Assembly (NCBI GenBank): GCA_019090845.1
Contig: JAHRVD010000053.1
Coordinates: 1-9,356 of the forward strand
From: Marinosulfonomonas sp.
Lineage (GTDB): Bacteria > Pseudomonadota > Alphaproteobacteria > Rhodobacterales > Rhodobacteraceae
Length of the DNA: 9,356 nt
Direction of reading: 5' to 3'
A program made the translations under genes and the position numbers. Positions within the stretch are counted from its first letter, which is position 1, and each line of letters opens with the position of its first letter. The notes below the pieces were generated by a model, which saw only the letters and a list, made by a program, of their open reading frames with translations, did not search any database and was not told the origin of the DNA. This document shows positions 1 through 7,335 of this stretch, one piece after another.

Positions 1-2
1 GC

Positions 3-377
3 CACACCGCGCAGCACAGCGATCCGGCCAAACTGGCCACTGTGGCAGATGTGATCTCGGGCAACCGGGCTTCGGTTAAATCCTTTGAAGTTCCGGCGAG
101 TACAGATCCGGGTTTTGATGTCGGTGGCCGGGTCAAAACTCACAGCCACAGCGTGGGTACCCACACGCGATTACCAGCCTATGCACGCGGCCGGGTCGGG
201 GAGATTCTGGCCCACCGCGGCGCCCATCCTCTGCCCGATGACAGCGCCCAAGGGGTGGAAACGCCCCAGCATCTTTATACGGTGGTGTTCACAGCGCGCG
301 AACTTTGGGGGGCCGACGCCGCCCCCCGCGATACGGTGGCCCTTGATTTGTGGGAAAGCTACCTTGTCAGCGCCTGA
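3..377 (+). CDS. nthB: Nitrile hydratase beta subunit, C-terminal part (5'-truncated by window edge)
   Basis: This is the C-terminal SH3-like barrel domain of a nitrile hydratase beta subunit. The enzyme hydrates nitriles to amides in the cytoplasm as an alpha/beta complex with a Co(III) or Fe(III) centre held by the alpha subunit. The frame is open to the first base, so the gene starts left of the window; the internal GTG at 42 is not a credible start. Visible hallmarks are FDVGGRV, then HTRLPAYARGRVGEI (about residues 56-70 of the visible part), then a PD..A.G....PQHLYTV segment and FTARELWG, ending in the family-typical D.WE.YL just before the stop. The pattern is continuous and uninterrupted, so the gene is probably functional. 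The alpha subunit, which carries the metal-binding Cys cluster, is not visible, so cobalt or iron type cannot be read here. The next gene overlaps the stop and encodes the accessory protein, as expected for such an operon. Confidence 0.9.
   Translation, partial: HTAQHSDPAKLATVADVISGNRASVKSFEVPASTDPGFDVGGRVKTHSHSVGTHTRLPAYARGRVGEILAHRGAHPLPDDSAQGVETPQHLYTVVFTARELWGADAAPRDTVALDLWESYLVSA
352..358 (+). promoter_or_regulatory. Ribosome binding site deciding the TTG start of the accessory gene
   Basis: GGGAAAG lies 5 nt upstream of TTG at 364, inside the last codons of nthB. No ATG or GTG in this frame lies close to where the family's N-terminus should begin. This site is the best argument for starting the accessory protein at the TTG. 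Confidence 0.45.
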
Positions 378-732
378 GCCGGATCGCCGCTTTGGTCCTG
401 AGGACCGGCTTGCACCGGACGCGCCGGAATTTGGCGAGGCTTGGCATGCGCAGGTATTGGCGCTTGCCGACACGCTGATAACATCTGGGCAGATCGGCGC
501 GAGCGATTGGGCAGCCGCGCTTGGCGCGCAATTGCGCGCGCATCAAAGCGAGGGCGCTGACGATACTGAAATTAACTACTACGTTGCGGCGCTGGCAGCC
601 CTTGAAGGGTTGCTTGATGGCGGTGCGATTGTGTCGGCCCCGGATTTGGGCGCGCGTCGTGACATCTGGGAACGGGCATATATCGCGACCCCACATGGCC
701 ACCCGGTGCTGTTATCGGCAGGTCAGGACTGA
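364..732 (+). CDS. Nitrile hydratase accessory (activator) protein
   Basis: This encodes a small (122 aa) cytoplasmic protein of the nitrile hydratase accessory family, thought to help insert or mature the metal centre of the alpha subunit. Recognisable blocks are FGEAWHAQVLALADTL (about residues 23-38), a W-AAALGAQL helix, an N-Y-Y-x3-LAALEGLL block (71-84) and the characteristic C-terminal RRDIWERAYIATPHGHPV (98-114). The start is set at TTG 364: it gives the usual family length and an N-terminus of the MSAPEPD type, and a purine-rich site sits 5 nt upstream. A longer reading from ATG 85 would run through the nthB coding region in another frame and is rejected. The gene overlaps the nthB stop by 14 nt, which suggests translational coupling. 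It is the last gene of the operon, facing the convergent SLC13 gene across 49 bp. Product call is confident; the exact start less so. Confidence 0.82.
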   Translation: MSAPEPDRRFGPEDRLAPDAPEFGEAWHAQVLALADTLITSGQIGASDWAAALGAQLRAHQSEGADDTEINYYVAALAALEGLLDGGAIVSAPDLGARRDIWERAYIATPHGHPVLLSAGQD

Positions 733-781
733 TCAGATGTGAAAGTGGGCGGACGCTGAAACCCAGCCGAACGCGGATTTT

Positions 782-2560
782 TTACATCGGCCAGAACACC
801 AGAATTGCCGGGATTGACACCACAACCACCAGTATTTCCAGCGGCAGGCCCATGCGCCAGTAATCGCCGAAACTATAGCCCCCCGGACCAAGGATCAGCG
901 TGTTGTTCTTATGGCCAATCGGCGTCAGAAACGCACAGGACGCGGCCACCGCGACGGCCATCAAAAACGGGTCCTCTGAGACACCCAGTGATTGCGCCAT
1001 CTGAATGCCAACGGGTGCTGCCACAATCGTTGTGGCGGTGTTGTTTAGCACATCCGAAAGGGTCATCGTCACCACCATCAGCACCGTCAAAATTGCCCAT
1101 GCGGGCAGGCCTTGGGTCAGGCCCACCAGCGTGCCGGCGATCAGCTCGGTTCCGCCCGAGGTTTGCAGCGCCGCCCCCAACGGGATCATCGAGCCCAGCA
1201 GCACGACAACCGGCCATTCAATATGGGTGTAAATTTCGGACAGCGGCACGATTTTCAGCAATGCATAGGCAATCACGCAAAGCCCCAGCGCCACCGGCAG
1301 ATAAAGCAATCCAACGCTTGCCCCCAGCACGGCGGCCGCAAAAATCCCGATGGCCAGCCAGACCTTGCTGTCTTGGGTAACGGCCAGCCCGCGGTCGGCC
1401 AACGGCAGGCAGCCAATCCATTCAATCACATCACCTGTCTGTTCCTTGGGAATGAGCAAAAGCAGGATGTCGCCCGAGCGGATTTCGGTCTTGCGCACCT
1501 GTTTGGTGATCCTCTTGCCTTGGCGTGAAATCCCCATCAACACGGTAGAATGACGCCACGACAGGCCGATCGACAGGGCGGTTTTTCCGTCGATGCGGGC
1601 GCCATCGGGCACCACAACCTCGACAATATCAAGCCCGTCGCCCTCGGCGTGCAGCCTTTCTTCGCGCTCCTTCTCGGCGAAATCGAGCCCCAGCGCCGAA
1701 CGGAACTCATCCAGCGCTTCCGGCGCTGCCTCAAGCACCAGAATATCACCACCGCGCAGCTTTGTATTCTTCTGCATGCCATAGCGCCGCTTGCCCTCGC
1801 GGATCAGCCCAAGAATCGCGACATCATTTTTTTCGGCAACCTCATACAGTTGACCAATTCGCTTGCCGATCTGCTTTGAGGCCTCGGGAACCGTTAGTTC
1901 GGCAATATATTCGCCGATTTCTTCCATAGCGTTGCCGGCGGCACTGTCGTCCTGATCCGGGATCAGACGCCAGCCGATAAAGGCTACAAAAAGCAGCCCG
2001 GCAATTGCCGTCACCCCGCCCACGGGCGCGAAATCAAACATTTTGAACGGCTCGCCCAATGCATCCTCGCGGATTGTCGCGATGATGATGTTTGGCGGCG
2101 TGCCGATCAGGGTCACCATGCCCCCAAGGATCGTTGCAAAAGACAGCGGCATCAGCGACAGGCCCGGTGTGCGACCCGCCTTGCGCGCGGTCTGTATGTC
2201 GACGGGCATCAACAGGGCAAGGGCTGCGACGTTATTCATAAAGGCCGACAATACGCCGCCGATCGCCCCCATCAGCGCGATGTGACTGCCAAGCGAGCGC
2301 GCGCTGTCCACCATCGTGCGGGTTATCAGGAACACCGCACCCGATCGCACCAGCCCTGCCGAAACCACCAGCACCAGCGCCACGACCAGCGTTGCCGGGT
2401 GACCAAAACCGGCAAACGCATCCGCCGTTGGCACCACGCCCAGCACGACCCCGGCCATCAGCGCACTAAAGGCCACCAGATCGTATCGAAACCGCCCCCA
2501 TAGCAGCAGGCCAAAGACCGCCCCGAACAGGCAAAACAGGATAATCTGGTCACTGGTCAT
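782..2560 (-). CDS. SLC13/DASS-family permease with two RCK_C (TrkA-C) domains
   Basis: This is a 592-aa inner-membrane transporter of the divalent anion:Na+ symporter (SLC13, CitMHS-like) group. Two hydrophobic halves (about residues 5-200 and 400-592) flank a soluble central region with two RCK_C/TrkA-C repeats (about 213-290 and 308-385). Repeated family motifs are visible: MNNVAALALLMPV (108-120) with TLIGTPPNIII (150-160) in the first half, and LNNTATTIVAAP (505-516) with TPIGHKNNTLILGPGGY (546-562) in the second. These correspond to the paired re-entrant and unwound substrate/Na+ sites of the family. Substrate cannot be read from sequence; sulfate, dicarboxylates or other anions are possible. 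The start is ATG 2560 (MTSDQIILF). A longer open frame to 3208 runs antisense through yebC and is not credible. The upstream SD is weak (GCGAG). The gene is divergent from yebC and convergent with the nitrile hydratase operon, so it is probably monocistronic. Confidence 0.88.
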   Translation of the reverse strand: MTSDQIILFCLFGAVFGLLLWGRFRYDLVAFSALMAGVVLGVVPTADAFAGFGHPATLVVALVLVVSAGLVRSGAVFLITRTMVDSARSLGSHIALMGAIGGVLSAFMNNVAALALLMPVDIQTARKAGRTPGLSLMPLSFATILGGMVTLIGTPPNIIIATIREDALGEPFKMFDFAPVGGVTAIAGLLFVAFIGWRLIPDQDDSAAGNAMEEIGEYIAELTVPEASKQIGKRIGQLYEVAEKNDVAILGLIREGKRRYGMQKNTKLRGGDILVLEAAPEALDEFRSALGLDFAEKEREERLHAEGDGLDIVEVVVPDGARIDGKTALSIGLSWRHSTVLMGISRQGKRITKQVRKTEIRSGDILLLLIPKEQTGDVIEWIGCLPLADRGLAVTQDSKVWLAIGIFAAAVLGASVGLLYLPVALGLCVIAYALLKIVPLSEIYTHIEWPVVVLLGSMIPLGAALQTSGGTELIAGTLVGLTQGLPAWAILTVLMVVTMTLSDVLNNTATTIVAAPVGIQMAQSLGVSEDPFLMAVAVAASCAFLTPIGHKNNTLILGPGGYSFGDYWRMGLPLEILVVVVSIPAILVFWPM

Positions 2561-2586
2561 GGTGGTCTCGCAGGTTGGTATTAATC

Positions 2587-2596
2587 TTGGGCCCAA
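2587..2596. promoter_or_regulatory. 10-bp perfect palindrome upstream of the SLC13 gene
   Basis: TTGGGCCCAA is a perfect palindrome, 27 nt upstream of the SLC13 start codon and about 100 bp upstream of yebC, in the 138-bp divergent intergenic region. The placement suits an operator for the SLC13 promoter. No regulator is identified and a palindrome this short can occur by chance. Confidence 0.3.
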
Positions 2597-2634
2597 AGAA
2601 ACGGAACCAGAGCCGGATTGCAATGGCCACGGGC

Positions 2635-2664
2635 TTGCAGGACGGGGCAGGGCTGACATATAGA
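2635..2664 (+). promoter_or_regulatory. Candidate sigma70-type promoter for yebC
   Basis: A TTGCAG element (2635-2640) is followed after 18 bp by TATAGA (2659-2664), 34 bp ahead of the yebC start. Spacing and both hexamers fit a housekeeping promoter of moderate strength. AGGAG at 2687-2691, 7 nt before ATG 2699, supplies the ribosome binding site. This is a pattern match only. Confidence 0.4.
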
Positions 2665-2698
2665 CATCCGGCGTGGGAATTTTATCAGGAGCCGCAAC

Positions 2699-3439
2699 AT
2701 GGCAGGTCATTCCAAATGGGCAAATATTCAGCACCGCAAGGGGCGTCAGGATGCCGTGCGCTCCAAGCTGTTTTCCAAATTGGCCAAGGAAATCACAGTG
2801 GCGGCCAAAATGGGCGAGCCGGACCCCGATAAAAACCCGCGCCTGCGCATGGCGGTGAAAGAGGCGAAATCGGTCTCTGTCCCCAAGGACGTGATCGACC
2901 GCGCAATCAAGAAATCGCAGGCCGCGGATGGCGATAACTACGACGAAATCCGTTACGAAGGCTACGGCCCGAACGGCGTCGCAGTGATCGTCGAGGCGAT
3001 GACCGACAACCGCAACCGCACCGCATCTGTTGTGCGCTCGACCTTCACAAAGAACGGCGGAAATCTGGGCGAGACAGGTTCGGTGTCGTTCATGTTTGAT
3101 CGCAAGGGCGAGGTAAGCTATCCGATTGAGGCGGGCGATGCCGACGACATCATGATGGCCGCAATTGAGGCCGGTGCCGAAGATACCGAAAGCTCGGCCG
3201 ACGGCCATATCATTTATTGCGCCGACACCGACCTGAACGCGGTCGCCAATTCGCTGGAGGATCAGTTGGGCGAAAGCCAGTCAACCAAGCTGATCTGGAA
3301 GCCCAATGTCACCACCGAAATGGACCTTGAGGGCATGCAAAAACTGATGAAGTTGATTGACGCGCTTGAAGACGACGACGATGTGCAGCGCATCACCACC
3401 AACTTTGAGGCGTCAGACGAGGTATTGGCACAACTTTAG
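2699..3439 (+). CDS. yebC: YebC/PmpR/TACO1-family regulatory protein
   Basis: This is a full-length (246 aa) cytoplasmic YebC-family protein. The N-terminal signature [18 protein letters not shown] (1-18) is near-invariant, followed by [10 protein letters not shown]. The middle carries [14 protein letters not shown] (86-99) and the hallmark [12 protein letters not shown]...[14 protein letters not shown] (102-133). The C-terminal acidic domain ends in [14 protein letters not shown] (224-237). Family members have been described as transcriptional regulators (PmpR) and, for the TACO1/YebC2 branch, as ribosome-associated factors that ease translation of difficult (proline-rich) stretches; sequence alone does not decide which applies. 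The start is secure: AGGAG lies 7 nt upstream and the conserved MAGHSKW begins at the ATG. The common neighbour ruvC is absent. Instead an EamA permease follows after 47 bp on the same strand, possibly co-transcribed. Confidence 0.96.
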   Translation: MAGHSKWANIQHRKGRQDAVRSKLFSKLAKEITVAAKMGEPDPDKNPRLRMAVKEAKSVSVPKDVIDRAIKKSQAADGDNYDEIRYEGYGPNGVAVIVEAMTDNRNRTASVVRSTFTKNGGNLGETGSVSFMFDRKGEVSYPIEAGDADDIMMAAIEAGAEDTESSADGHIIYCADTDLNAVANSLEDQLGESQSTKLIWKPNVTTEMDLEGMQKLMKLIDALEDDDDVQRITTNFEASDEVLAQL

Positions 3440-3486
3440 CGTCTTCAGGGCTTGTTGCCGCTGCGTAAATACGATCACTTAGCGCC

Positions 3487-4389
3487 ATGGATGAATCTGC
3501 CAGTCGCCCGGTTGCCGCGGTATTATGGATGGTGCTGACGGGCATTTTGTTTGTCGGCGTCACTGCGGTTATCAAACATGTCGGCACCGATCTGCCGGCC
3601 GCTGAATCGGCCTTTTTGCGCTATTCGCTTGGGCTGGTATTTCTGATCCCGATGATGAAACCGATGCTGCGGGCCGCGCGCAATGCCAAGACGCTGGGGC
3701 TGTTCGCGGTGCGTGGATTGTTCCACGGGCTGGGCATGATCCTGTGGTTTTATGGAATGACCCGAATACCAATCGCTGAGGTGACGGCGATCAACTATGT
3801 TTCACCGGTGTTCATCACCATCGGGGCGGCGCTGTTTCTGGGCGAAAAGCTGGCAGCGCGCCGGATCACGGCCATTGCGGTTGCCCTGATAGGGGCGCTG
3901 ATAATCTTGCGCCCCGGCATCCGAGAGGTAAGTTCAGGCCATCTGGCAATGGTCGCCACTTCGATGCTGTTTGCGGTGTCGTTTCTGGTCGCCAAAGCCG
4001 TCAGTGCGCGGGCTGAACCGCTTGCGGTTGTCGGCATGTTGTCGCTGGGGGTGACGATCTGTCTGACGCCGTTTGCAATCGCGGTCTGGGTGACGCCGAC
4101 TCTGACGCAGGTGGGCTGGATGTTCGTTGCCGCCTGCATCGCCACATTGGGCCATTACACCATGACCAAGGCCTTCATGTCGGCCCCAATGGCCGTGACG
4201 CAGCCGGTCGCCTTCCTGCAACTTATCTGGGCGGTGCTGTTTGGCATCGCATTCTTTGATGAACCTGCCGATATCTGGGTGATTATTGGCGGTGGCACGA
4301 TCATGGCCTCGATCAGCTTCATGACTTGGCGAGAGGCCGTTCTGAAACGCAAAAGCGTGACCACGACACCGGATGCGGTAAAGCTTTGA
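3487..4389 (+). CDS. EamA/DMT-superfamily permease
   Basis: This is a 300-aa inner-membrane protein of the drug/metabolite transporter superfamily, with two EamA repeats and about ten predicted TM helices. The first repeat starts at about residue 10 (AAVLWMVLTGILFVG) and contains the family-typical segment from IPIAEVTAINYVSPVF to GAALFLGEKL (about 96-121), followed by the RPG ending (about 141-143). The second repeat runs from about 150 to 280 and includes the matching AFMSAPMAVTQPVAFLQLIWAVLFG segment. A basic cytoplasmic tail closes the protein. Family members export amino acids, metabolites or drugs; the substrate is not deducible. No good Shine-Dalgarno is seen before ATG 3487, so translation may depend on transcripts coming from yebC 47 bp upstream. 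The gene converges on choV across 85 bp. Confidence 0.88.
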   Translation: MDESASRPVAAVLWMVLTGILFVGVTAVIKHVGTDLPAAESAFLRYSLGLVFLIPMMKPMLRAARNAKTLGLFAVRGLFHGLGMILWFYGMTRIPIAEVTAINYVSPVFITIGAALFLGEKLAARRITAIAVALIGALIILRPGIREVSSGHLAMVATSMLFAVSFLVAKAVSARAEPLAVVGMLSLGVTICLTPFAIAVWVTPTLTQVGWMFVAACIATLGHYTMTKAFMSAPMAVTQPVAFLQLIWAVLFGIAFFDEPADIWVIIGGGTIMASISFMTWREAVLKRKSVTTTPDAVKL

Positions 4390-4424
4390 TATCTGGGTAA
4401 ACCCGCGCTATTTTTCAGAAATTT

Positions 4425-4474
4425 GGGCAATACCTGCCCGGCGCGCTTGCGGCCCTGACATAAGTCTGCGCGCC
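4425..4474. terminator. Two inverted repeats in the convergent eamA/choV intergenic region (possible terminator)
   Basis: GGGCA-ATACC-TGCCC (4425-4439) is a perfect 5-bp stem with a 5-nt loop. Directly after it, GGCGCGC (4440-4446) and GCGCGCC (4468-4474) form a perfect 7-bp inverted repeat around a 21-nt loop that abuts the choV stop. A short GGGTAAACCC element followed by GCGCTATTTTT (about 4394-4415) may act for eamA. None has an ideal U-tract directly after the stem, so a termination role is inferred mainly from position. Confidence 0.35.
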
Positions 4475-5506
4475 CTATGTCGTGCCGGACTGGGGGTGCA
4501 GCAATCGCGCCAGAACCGTGTCGCGCGTGACCTGACCCAGCAAAACACCATCGGCCACCACCCCGACAGGGTTACCGGTTGTCTGCACAATTTCCATGAC
4601 GCTTTGAATGGTATCCTCGGGGCCGACATTTTCCACTGGCGTGCCGGTCGCAGGCTCCATTACGTCGCGCGCGCAAAGCACGCCAAGCGGGTTCATATGG
4701 GCGACGAAATCGGCAACATAATCGTTGGCGGGATTGGAGAAAATGTCGCGCGGGGTGCCGCATTGCACAATCCGCCCGCCCTCCATAATCGCAATCCGGT
4801 TGCCCAGTTTGAACGCCTCGTCCAGATCATGGCTTACGAAAATGATCGTCCGGCGCAGCTTTTGCTGCAATTGCAGCAATTCGTCCTGCAACCTTGTGCG
4901 GATCAGCGGGTCCAGCGCCGAAAACGGCTCATCCATCAGCAGGATCGGTGCCTTTGTTGCAAACGCCCGCGCCAGCCCAACCCGTTGCTGCATGCCGCCC
5001 GACAGTTCACCAACCTTATGTTCGGCCCAATCCGACAGCCCGACAAGTTCCAATTGCTCTGCAACCCTGGCCTGCCTGTCGACGCTGGCCATACCGCTCA
5101 GTTCCAGCCCAAGCCCGACGTTCTCGGCCACGGTTCGCCAAGGTAGCAGGCCAAATTGCTGAAACACCATCGCCACCTGACGTTGGCGCAGGCCACGCAA
5201 GGTCGCGGCGTCTGCGCGCGTGACCGAGGTCATCTGCCCGCCATCCAGAATGCGCACCTCGCCGCGCGCCACCGGGTTCAGCCCGTTGACGGCGCGCAAA
5301 AGGGTGGATTTGCCGGATCCCGACAGGCCCATAAGCACAAGAATTTCGCCCTTATCAACGCTTAACGAACAGTCGTGAACGCCCAGAATTTGGCCGGTTG
5401 CCTCCTGAATTTCGGCCCGGCTGTGCCCCTGATCCATCAGCGGCAGCGCGGTTTCGGGCAGATCGCCAAAAACGATCGAGACCGCATCAAATTCAACAGC
5501 ACTCAT
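4475..5506 (-). CDS. choV: Choline ABC transporter ATP-binding protein ChoV
   Basis: This is the 343-aa ATPase of the choline importer, acting on the cytoplasmic face with ChoW. All nucleotide-binding motifs are intact: Walker A GLSGSGKST (60-68), Q-loop at Q116/Q117, signature LSGGMQQR (168-175), Walker B ILLMDEP (188-194), D-loop SALD (196-199) and switch His226 in VSHDLDEA. As in ProV/ChoV proteins, an extra segment (about 20-50, with MDQGHSRAEI) precedes Walker A. A C-terminal regulatory tail with CBS-like sequence (RDVMEP at about 279-284 and NPVGVVADGVLLGQVTRD near 311-328) follows the ATPase domain. The ATG overlaps the choW stop as ATGA, so the two are translationally coupled. Adjacent choW and choX make choline the likely substrate rather than glycine betaine. 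It is the last gene of the operon. Confidence 0.93.
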   Translation of the reverse strand: MSAVEFDAVSIVFGDLPETALPLMDQGHSRAEIQEATGQILGVHDCSLSVDKGEILVLMGLSGSGKSTLLRAVNGLNPVARGEVRILDGGQMTSVTRADAATLRGLRQRQVAMVFQQFGLLPWRTVAENVGLGLELSGMASVDRQARVAEQLELVGLSDWAEHKVGELSGGMQQRVGLARAFATKAPILLMDEPFSALDPLIRTRLQDELLQLQQKLRRTIIFVSHDLDEAFKLGNRIAIMEGGRIVQCGTPRDIFSNPANDYVADFVAHMNPLGVLCARDVMEPATGTPVENVGPEDTIQSVMEIVQTTGNPVGVVADGVLLGQVTRDTVLARLLHPQSGTT

Positions 5507-6336
5507 TTGTCTTTCACCCGCAGCATCCGGTCCAGCATGATTGCCACCACGACGATCACCAGCCCGCTTTCAAAGCCAAGGGCCGCGTTGACCTGACTAA
5601 GCGCGCGCACCACCGGCACGCCCAGCCCGTCGGCACCCACCAACCCGGCGATCACCACCATCGACAGCGAAAGCATGATCGTCTGGTTCAGCCCGGCCAT
5701 GATCTGCGGTGTCGCATAAGGCAGCTCGACCTTGACCAGCGTCTGGCGTGGAGTAGCGCCAAATGCCTCTGCGGCTTCCAGCAGTTCGGTTGGCGTTGTG
5801 GATATGCCCAGATAGGTCAGCCGGATCGGCGCAGGCAGCACGAATATCACCGTTGCCACCAAACCCGGCACCATGCCGATCCCGAAAAAGACGATCATCG
5901 GGATCAGGTAGACAAAGGTCGGCAGGGTTTGCATCAGGTCCAGCACCGGCCGCATGGTGGCATAAAGCCGTGGGCGGTGTGCGGCCGCAATCCCGACCGG
6001 AACGCCGATCGCCATGCAGGTGACACAGGAAAACAGCACCAGCGTCAGGCTTTCCAGCGTTTCTTCCCAATAACCCTGATTAAGGATGAACAGAAACCCA
6101 AGCGTGATCAGCAGGCAGGTCTTCCAGCTTCGCTGCAACGCCCATGTCAGCACCACGAACAACGCAACTACGATCAGCGGGTGTGGAAATTCCAACACCG
6201 TCAGGACAAGTTCGATCAGCCAGCTCAGGCCGGTCTCAAAGCCATCAAAAAACCAGTCTGCATTGTCGCGCAGCCATTCAAACGCCGCCCGCGCCGTCTT
6301 GCCGACCGGAATTTTAGTGTCTGTCAGCCACTCCAA
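5503..6336 (-). CDS. choW: Choline ABC transporter permease ChoW
   Basis: This is the 277-aa inner-membrane permease of the choline importer, of the ProW/OpuAB type. It begins MEWLTDTKIPVG, with a periplasm-facing or amphipathic N-terminal stretch typical of ChoW, then TM helices from about residue 52 onward (PHPLIVVALFVVLTWALQRS, FLFILNQGYWEE). The core is strongly conserved: DLMQTLPTFVYLIPMIVFFG (133-152), the EAA loop EAAEAFGATPRQTLVKVELP (187-206) that contacts the ATPase, and AGLNQTIMLSLSMVVIAGLV (214-233). The start is TTG 6336: no ATG or GTG lies between the upstream in-frame stop and this codon, and AAGGGGG sits 7 nt upstream. The product starts where ChoW proteins usually do. The stop overlaps the choV start (ATGA). 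It is separated from choX by 57 bp holding a strong hairpin. Confidence 0.93.
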   Translation of the reverse strand: MEWLTDTKIPVGKTARAAFEWLRDNADWFFDGFETGLSWLIELVLTVLEFPHPLIVVALFVVLTWALQRSWKTCLLITLGFLFILNQGYWEETLESLTLVLFSCVTCMAIGVPVGIAAAHRPRLYATMRPVLDLMQTLPTFVYLIPMIVFFGIGMVPGLVATVIFVLPAPIRLTYLGISTTPTELLEAAEAFGATPRQTLVKVELPYATPQIMAGLNQTIMLSLSMVVIAGLVGADGLGVPVVRALSQVNAALGFESGLVIVVVAIMLDRMLRVKDK

Positions 6337-6343
6337 ATCAACG

Positions 6344-6350
6344 CCCCCTT
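6344..6350 (-). promoter_or_regulatory. Ribosome binding site deciding the TTG start of choW
   Basis: On the minus strand AAGGGGG (6350-6344) precedes TTG 6336 by 7 nt. The frame is closed by TGA at 6360-6358, so the TTG is the only reasonable initiator in the short open stretch. Confidence 0.6.
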
Positions 6351-6361
6351 GGTTTGATCAG

Positions 6362-6387
6362 ACCCCGCGCCGGTCCGGGCACGGGGC
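6362..6387 (-). promoter_or_regulatory. Stable hairpin between choX and choW
   Basis: On the minus-strand transcript CCCCGUGCC (6386-6378) pairs with GGCGCGGGG (6371-6363) around a 6-nt loop. That is a 9-bp GC-rich stem with one internal G-U, extendable by a further G-U at 6387/6362. It starts 7 nt after the choX stop and ends 12 nt before the choW ribosome binding site. No U-run follows, so it is not a standard intrinsic terminator. By analogy with intercistronic hairpins after other binding-protein genes (malE-malF REP), it may protect the choX mRNA 3' end and keep binding protein in excess over permease. The structure is seen; the role is inferred. Confidence 0.6.
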
Positions 6388-6393
6388 ACAGGA

Positions 6394-7311
6394 TCAAAGA
6401 CCGAGTGCCGATTTGGCCGCCGCCATTGCGTCGCCACCGTCTTTGGTGGTGACACCGTTCAGCCAGCCATCCAGCGTGCCGGGGTTAGCCGCCAACCACG
6501 CCTTCGCTGCTTTTACCGGATCTTCGCCATCGTTCAGGATCGCCCCCATGATCTGATTTTCCATCTCAAGCGTGAAGGTCAGGTTGCCCAGAAACGCGCC
6601 TATGTTGGGGCATTCCGCAACATAACCCGCCCGGGTGTTGGTGAACACATCGCCTTGAGCGCCAAACCATTCCTCGCCACCGGTCAGATAGGTGATCGTA
6701 TAAGCCGCGTTCATCGGATGCGGCGCCCAGCCCAGAAACACCACAGGTTTGTCCTTGCGGCTGATCCGGTCAACCTGCGCCAACATGCCTTGTTCCGAGC
6801 TTTCGACCATCTCCATCACACCCAGACCAAAGGTGTTTGCATCAATCAGATCCATCACGATGCGGTTGCCGTCGTTACCCGCCTCGATACCATAAATCTT
6901 ACCGTCCAGTGCGCCGGCATTGGCGGCGATATCCGCAAATGTGGTGATCCCAAGTGCTGCCCCGGCCGCGTTGGTGGCCAGCGTATAGGCGGTGCCGTTC
7001 AGATTGTCGCGCACTGTGTCGACTGTGCCTGCCTCTCGGTAGGGTGCAATGTCGCCTTCCATCGTCGGCATCCAGTTGCCAAGGAAAACATCCACATCGC
7101 CCTCTGCCAGCGAGATATAGGTGACCGGGACCGACAGGGTTTTGGTGTCTGTCTCATAGCCAAGCGCCTCCAGAACGACAGTCGTCGCAGCGGTGGTGGC
7201 GGTGATGTCTGTCCAGCCAACGTCTGAAAAAGTAACCTTTTCGCAATGGGCAAAAGCGGCGCTGCCAAAACAGGCAAGTGCCGTGGCGCAGAACGTAATT
7301 TTGAATGTCAT
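6394..7311 (-). CDS. choX: Periplasmic choline-binding protein ChoX
   Basis: This is the 305-aa substrate-binding protein of the choline ABC importer. The signal peptide is clear: K4, a hydrophobic stretch (about 5-18), and a likely cleavage after AFA (19-21). The residues that bind choline in Sinorhizobium meliloti ChoX (W43, D45, W90, Y119, N156, W205, as I recall them) all have counterparts at a constant offset of 10: W33, D35, W80, Y109, N146, W195. This makes choline specificity much more likely than betaine or proline. C23 and C234 could form a disulfide. Typical segments include SDVGWTDITATTAATTVVLE (29-48), FLGNWMPTM (76-84) and FLGWAPHPMN (192-201). The start is ATG 7311, which creates the signal peptide and has GGGGAG 8 nt upstream; a longer open frame to 7575 would put 88 unrelated residues before the signal peptide. 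It is first in the order choX-choW-choV. Confidence 0.94.
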   Translation of the reverse strand: MTFKITFCATALACFGSAAFAHCEKVTFSDVGWTDITATTAATTVVLEALGYETDTKTLSVPVTYISLAEGDVDVFLGNWMPTMEGDIAPYREAGTVDTVRDNLNGTAYTLATNAAGAALGITTFADIAANAGALDGKIYGIEAGNDGNRIVMDLIDANTFGLGVMEMVESSEQGMLAQVDRISRKDKPVVFLGWAPHPMNAAYTITYLTGGEEWFGAQGDVFTNTRAGYVAECPNIGAFLGNLTFTLEMENQIMGAILNDGEDPVKAAKAWLAANPGTLDGWLNGVTTKDGGDAMAAAKSALGL

Positions 7312-7335
7312 CGAAAATGCTCCCCGTTTTTTTCG

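Noticed and set aside
85..363. Longer start for the nitrile hydratase accessory protein at ATG 85
   Set aside because: This part is out-of-frame reading of nthB coding sequence; homology to the accessory family begins only after about 364.
733..781. Possible intrinsic terminator between the accessory gene and the SLC13 gene
   Set aside because: Only a 4-bp GCTG/CAGC stem is found and the T-run at 778-783 is separated from it by about 10 nt. Too weak to call.
2561..3208. N-terminal extension of the SLC13 open frame by 216 residues
   Set aside because: It runs antisense through yebC and the promoter region, and has no hydrophobic or domain pattern of the family. ATG 2560 gives a normal-length SLC13 protein beginning with its first TM helix.
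3440..3486. Separate promoter for the EamA gene (TTGTTG ... TAAATA)
   Set aside because: The spacing between the two elements is too short for a sigma70 promoter, so co-transcription with yebC is simpler.
5398..6357. Long plus-strand open frame opposite choW (319 codons)
   Set aside because: It is antisense to a strongly conserved permease and rich in His, Gln and Arg, as expected from reverse reading of hydrophobic GC-rich codons. It is not a gene.
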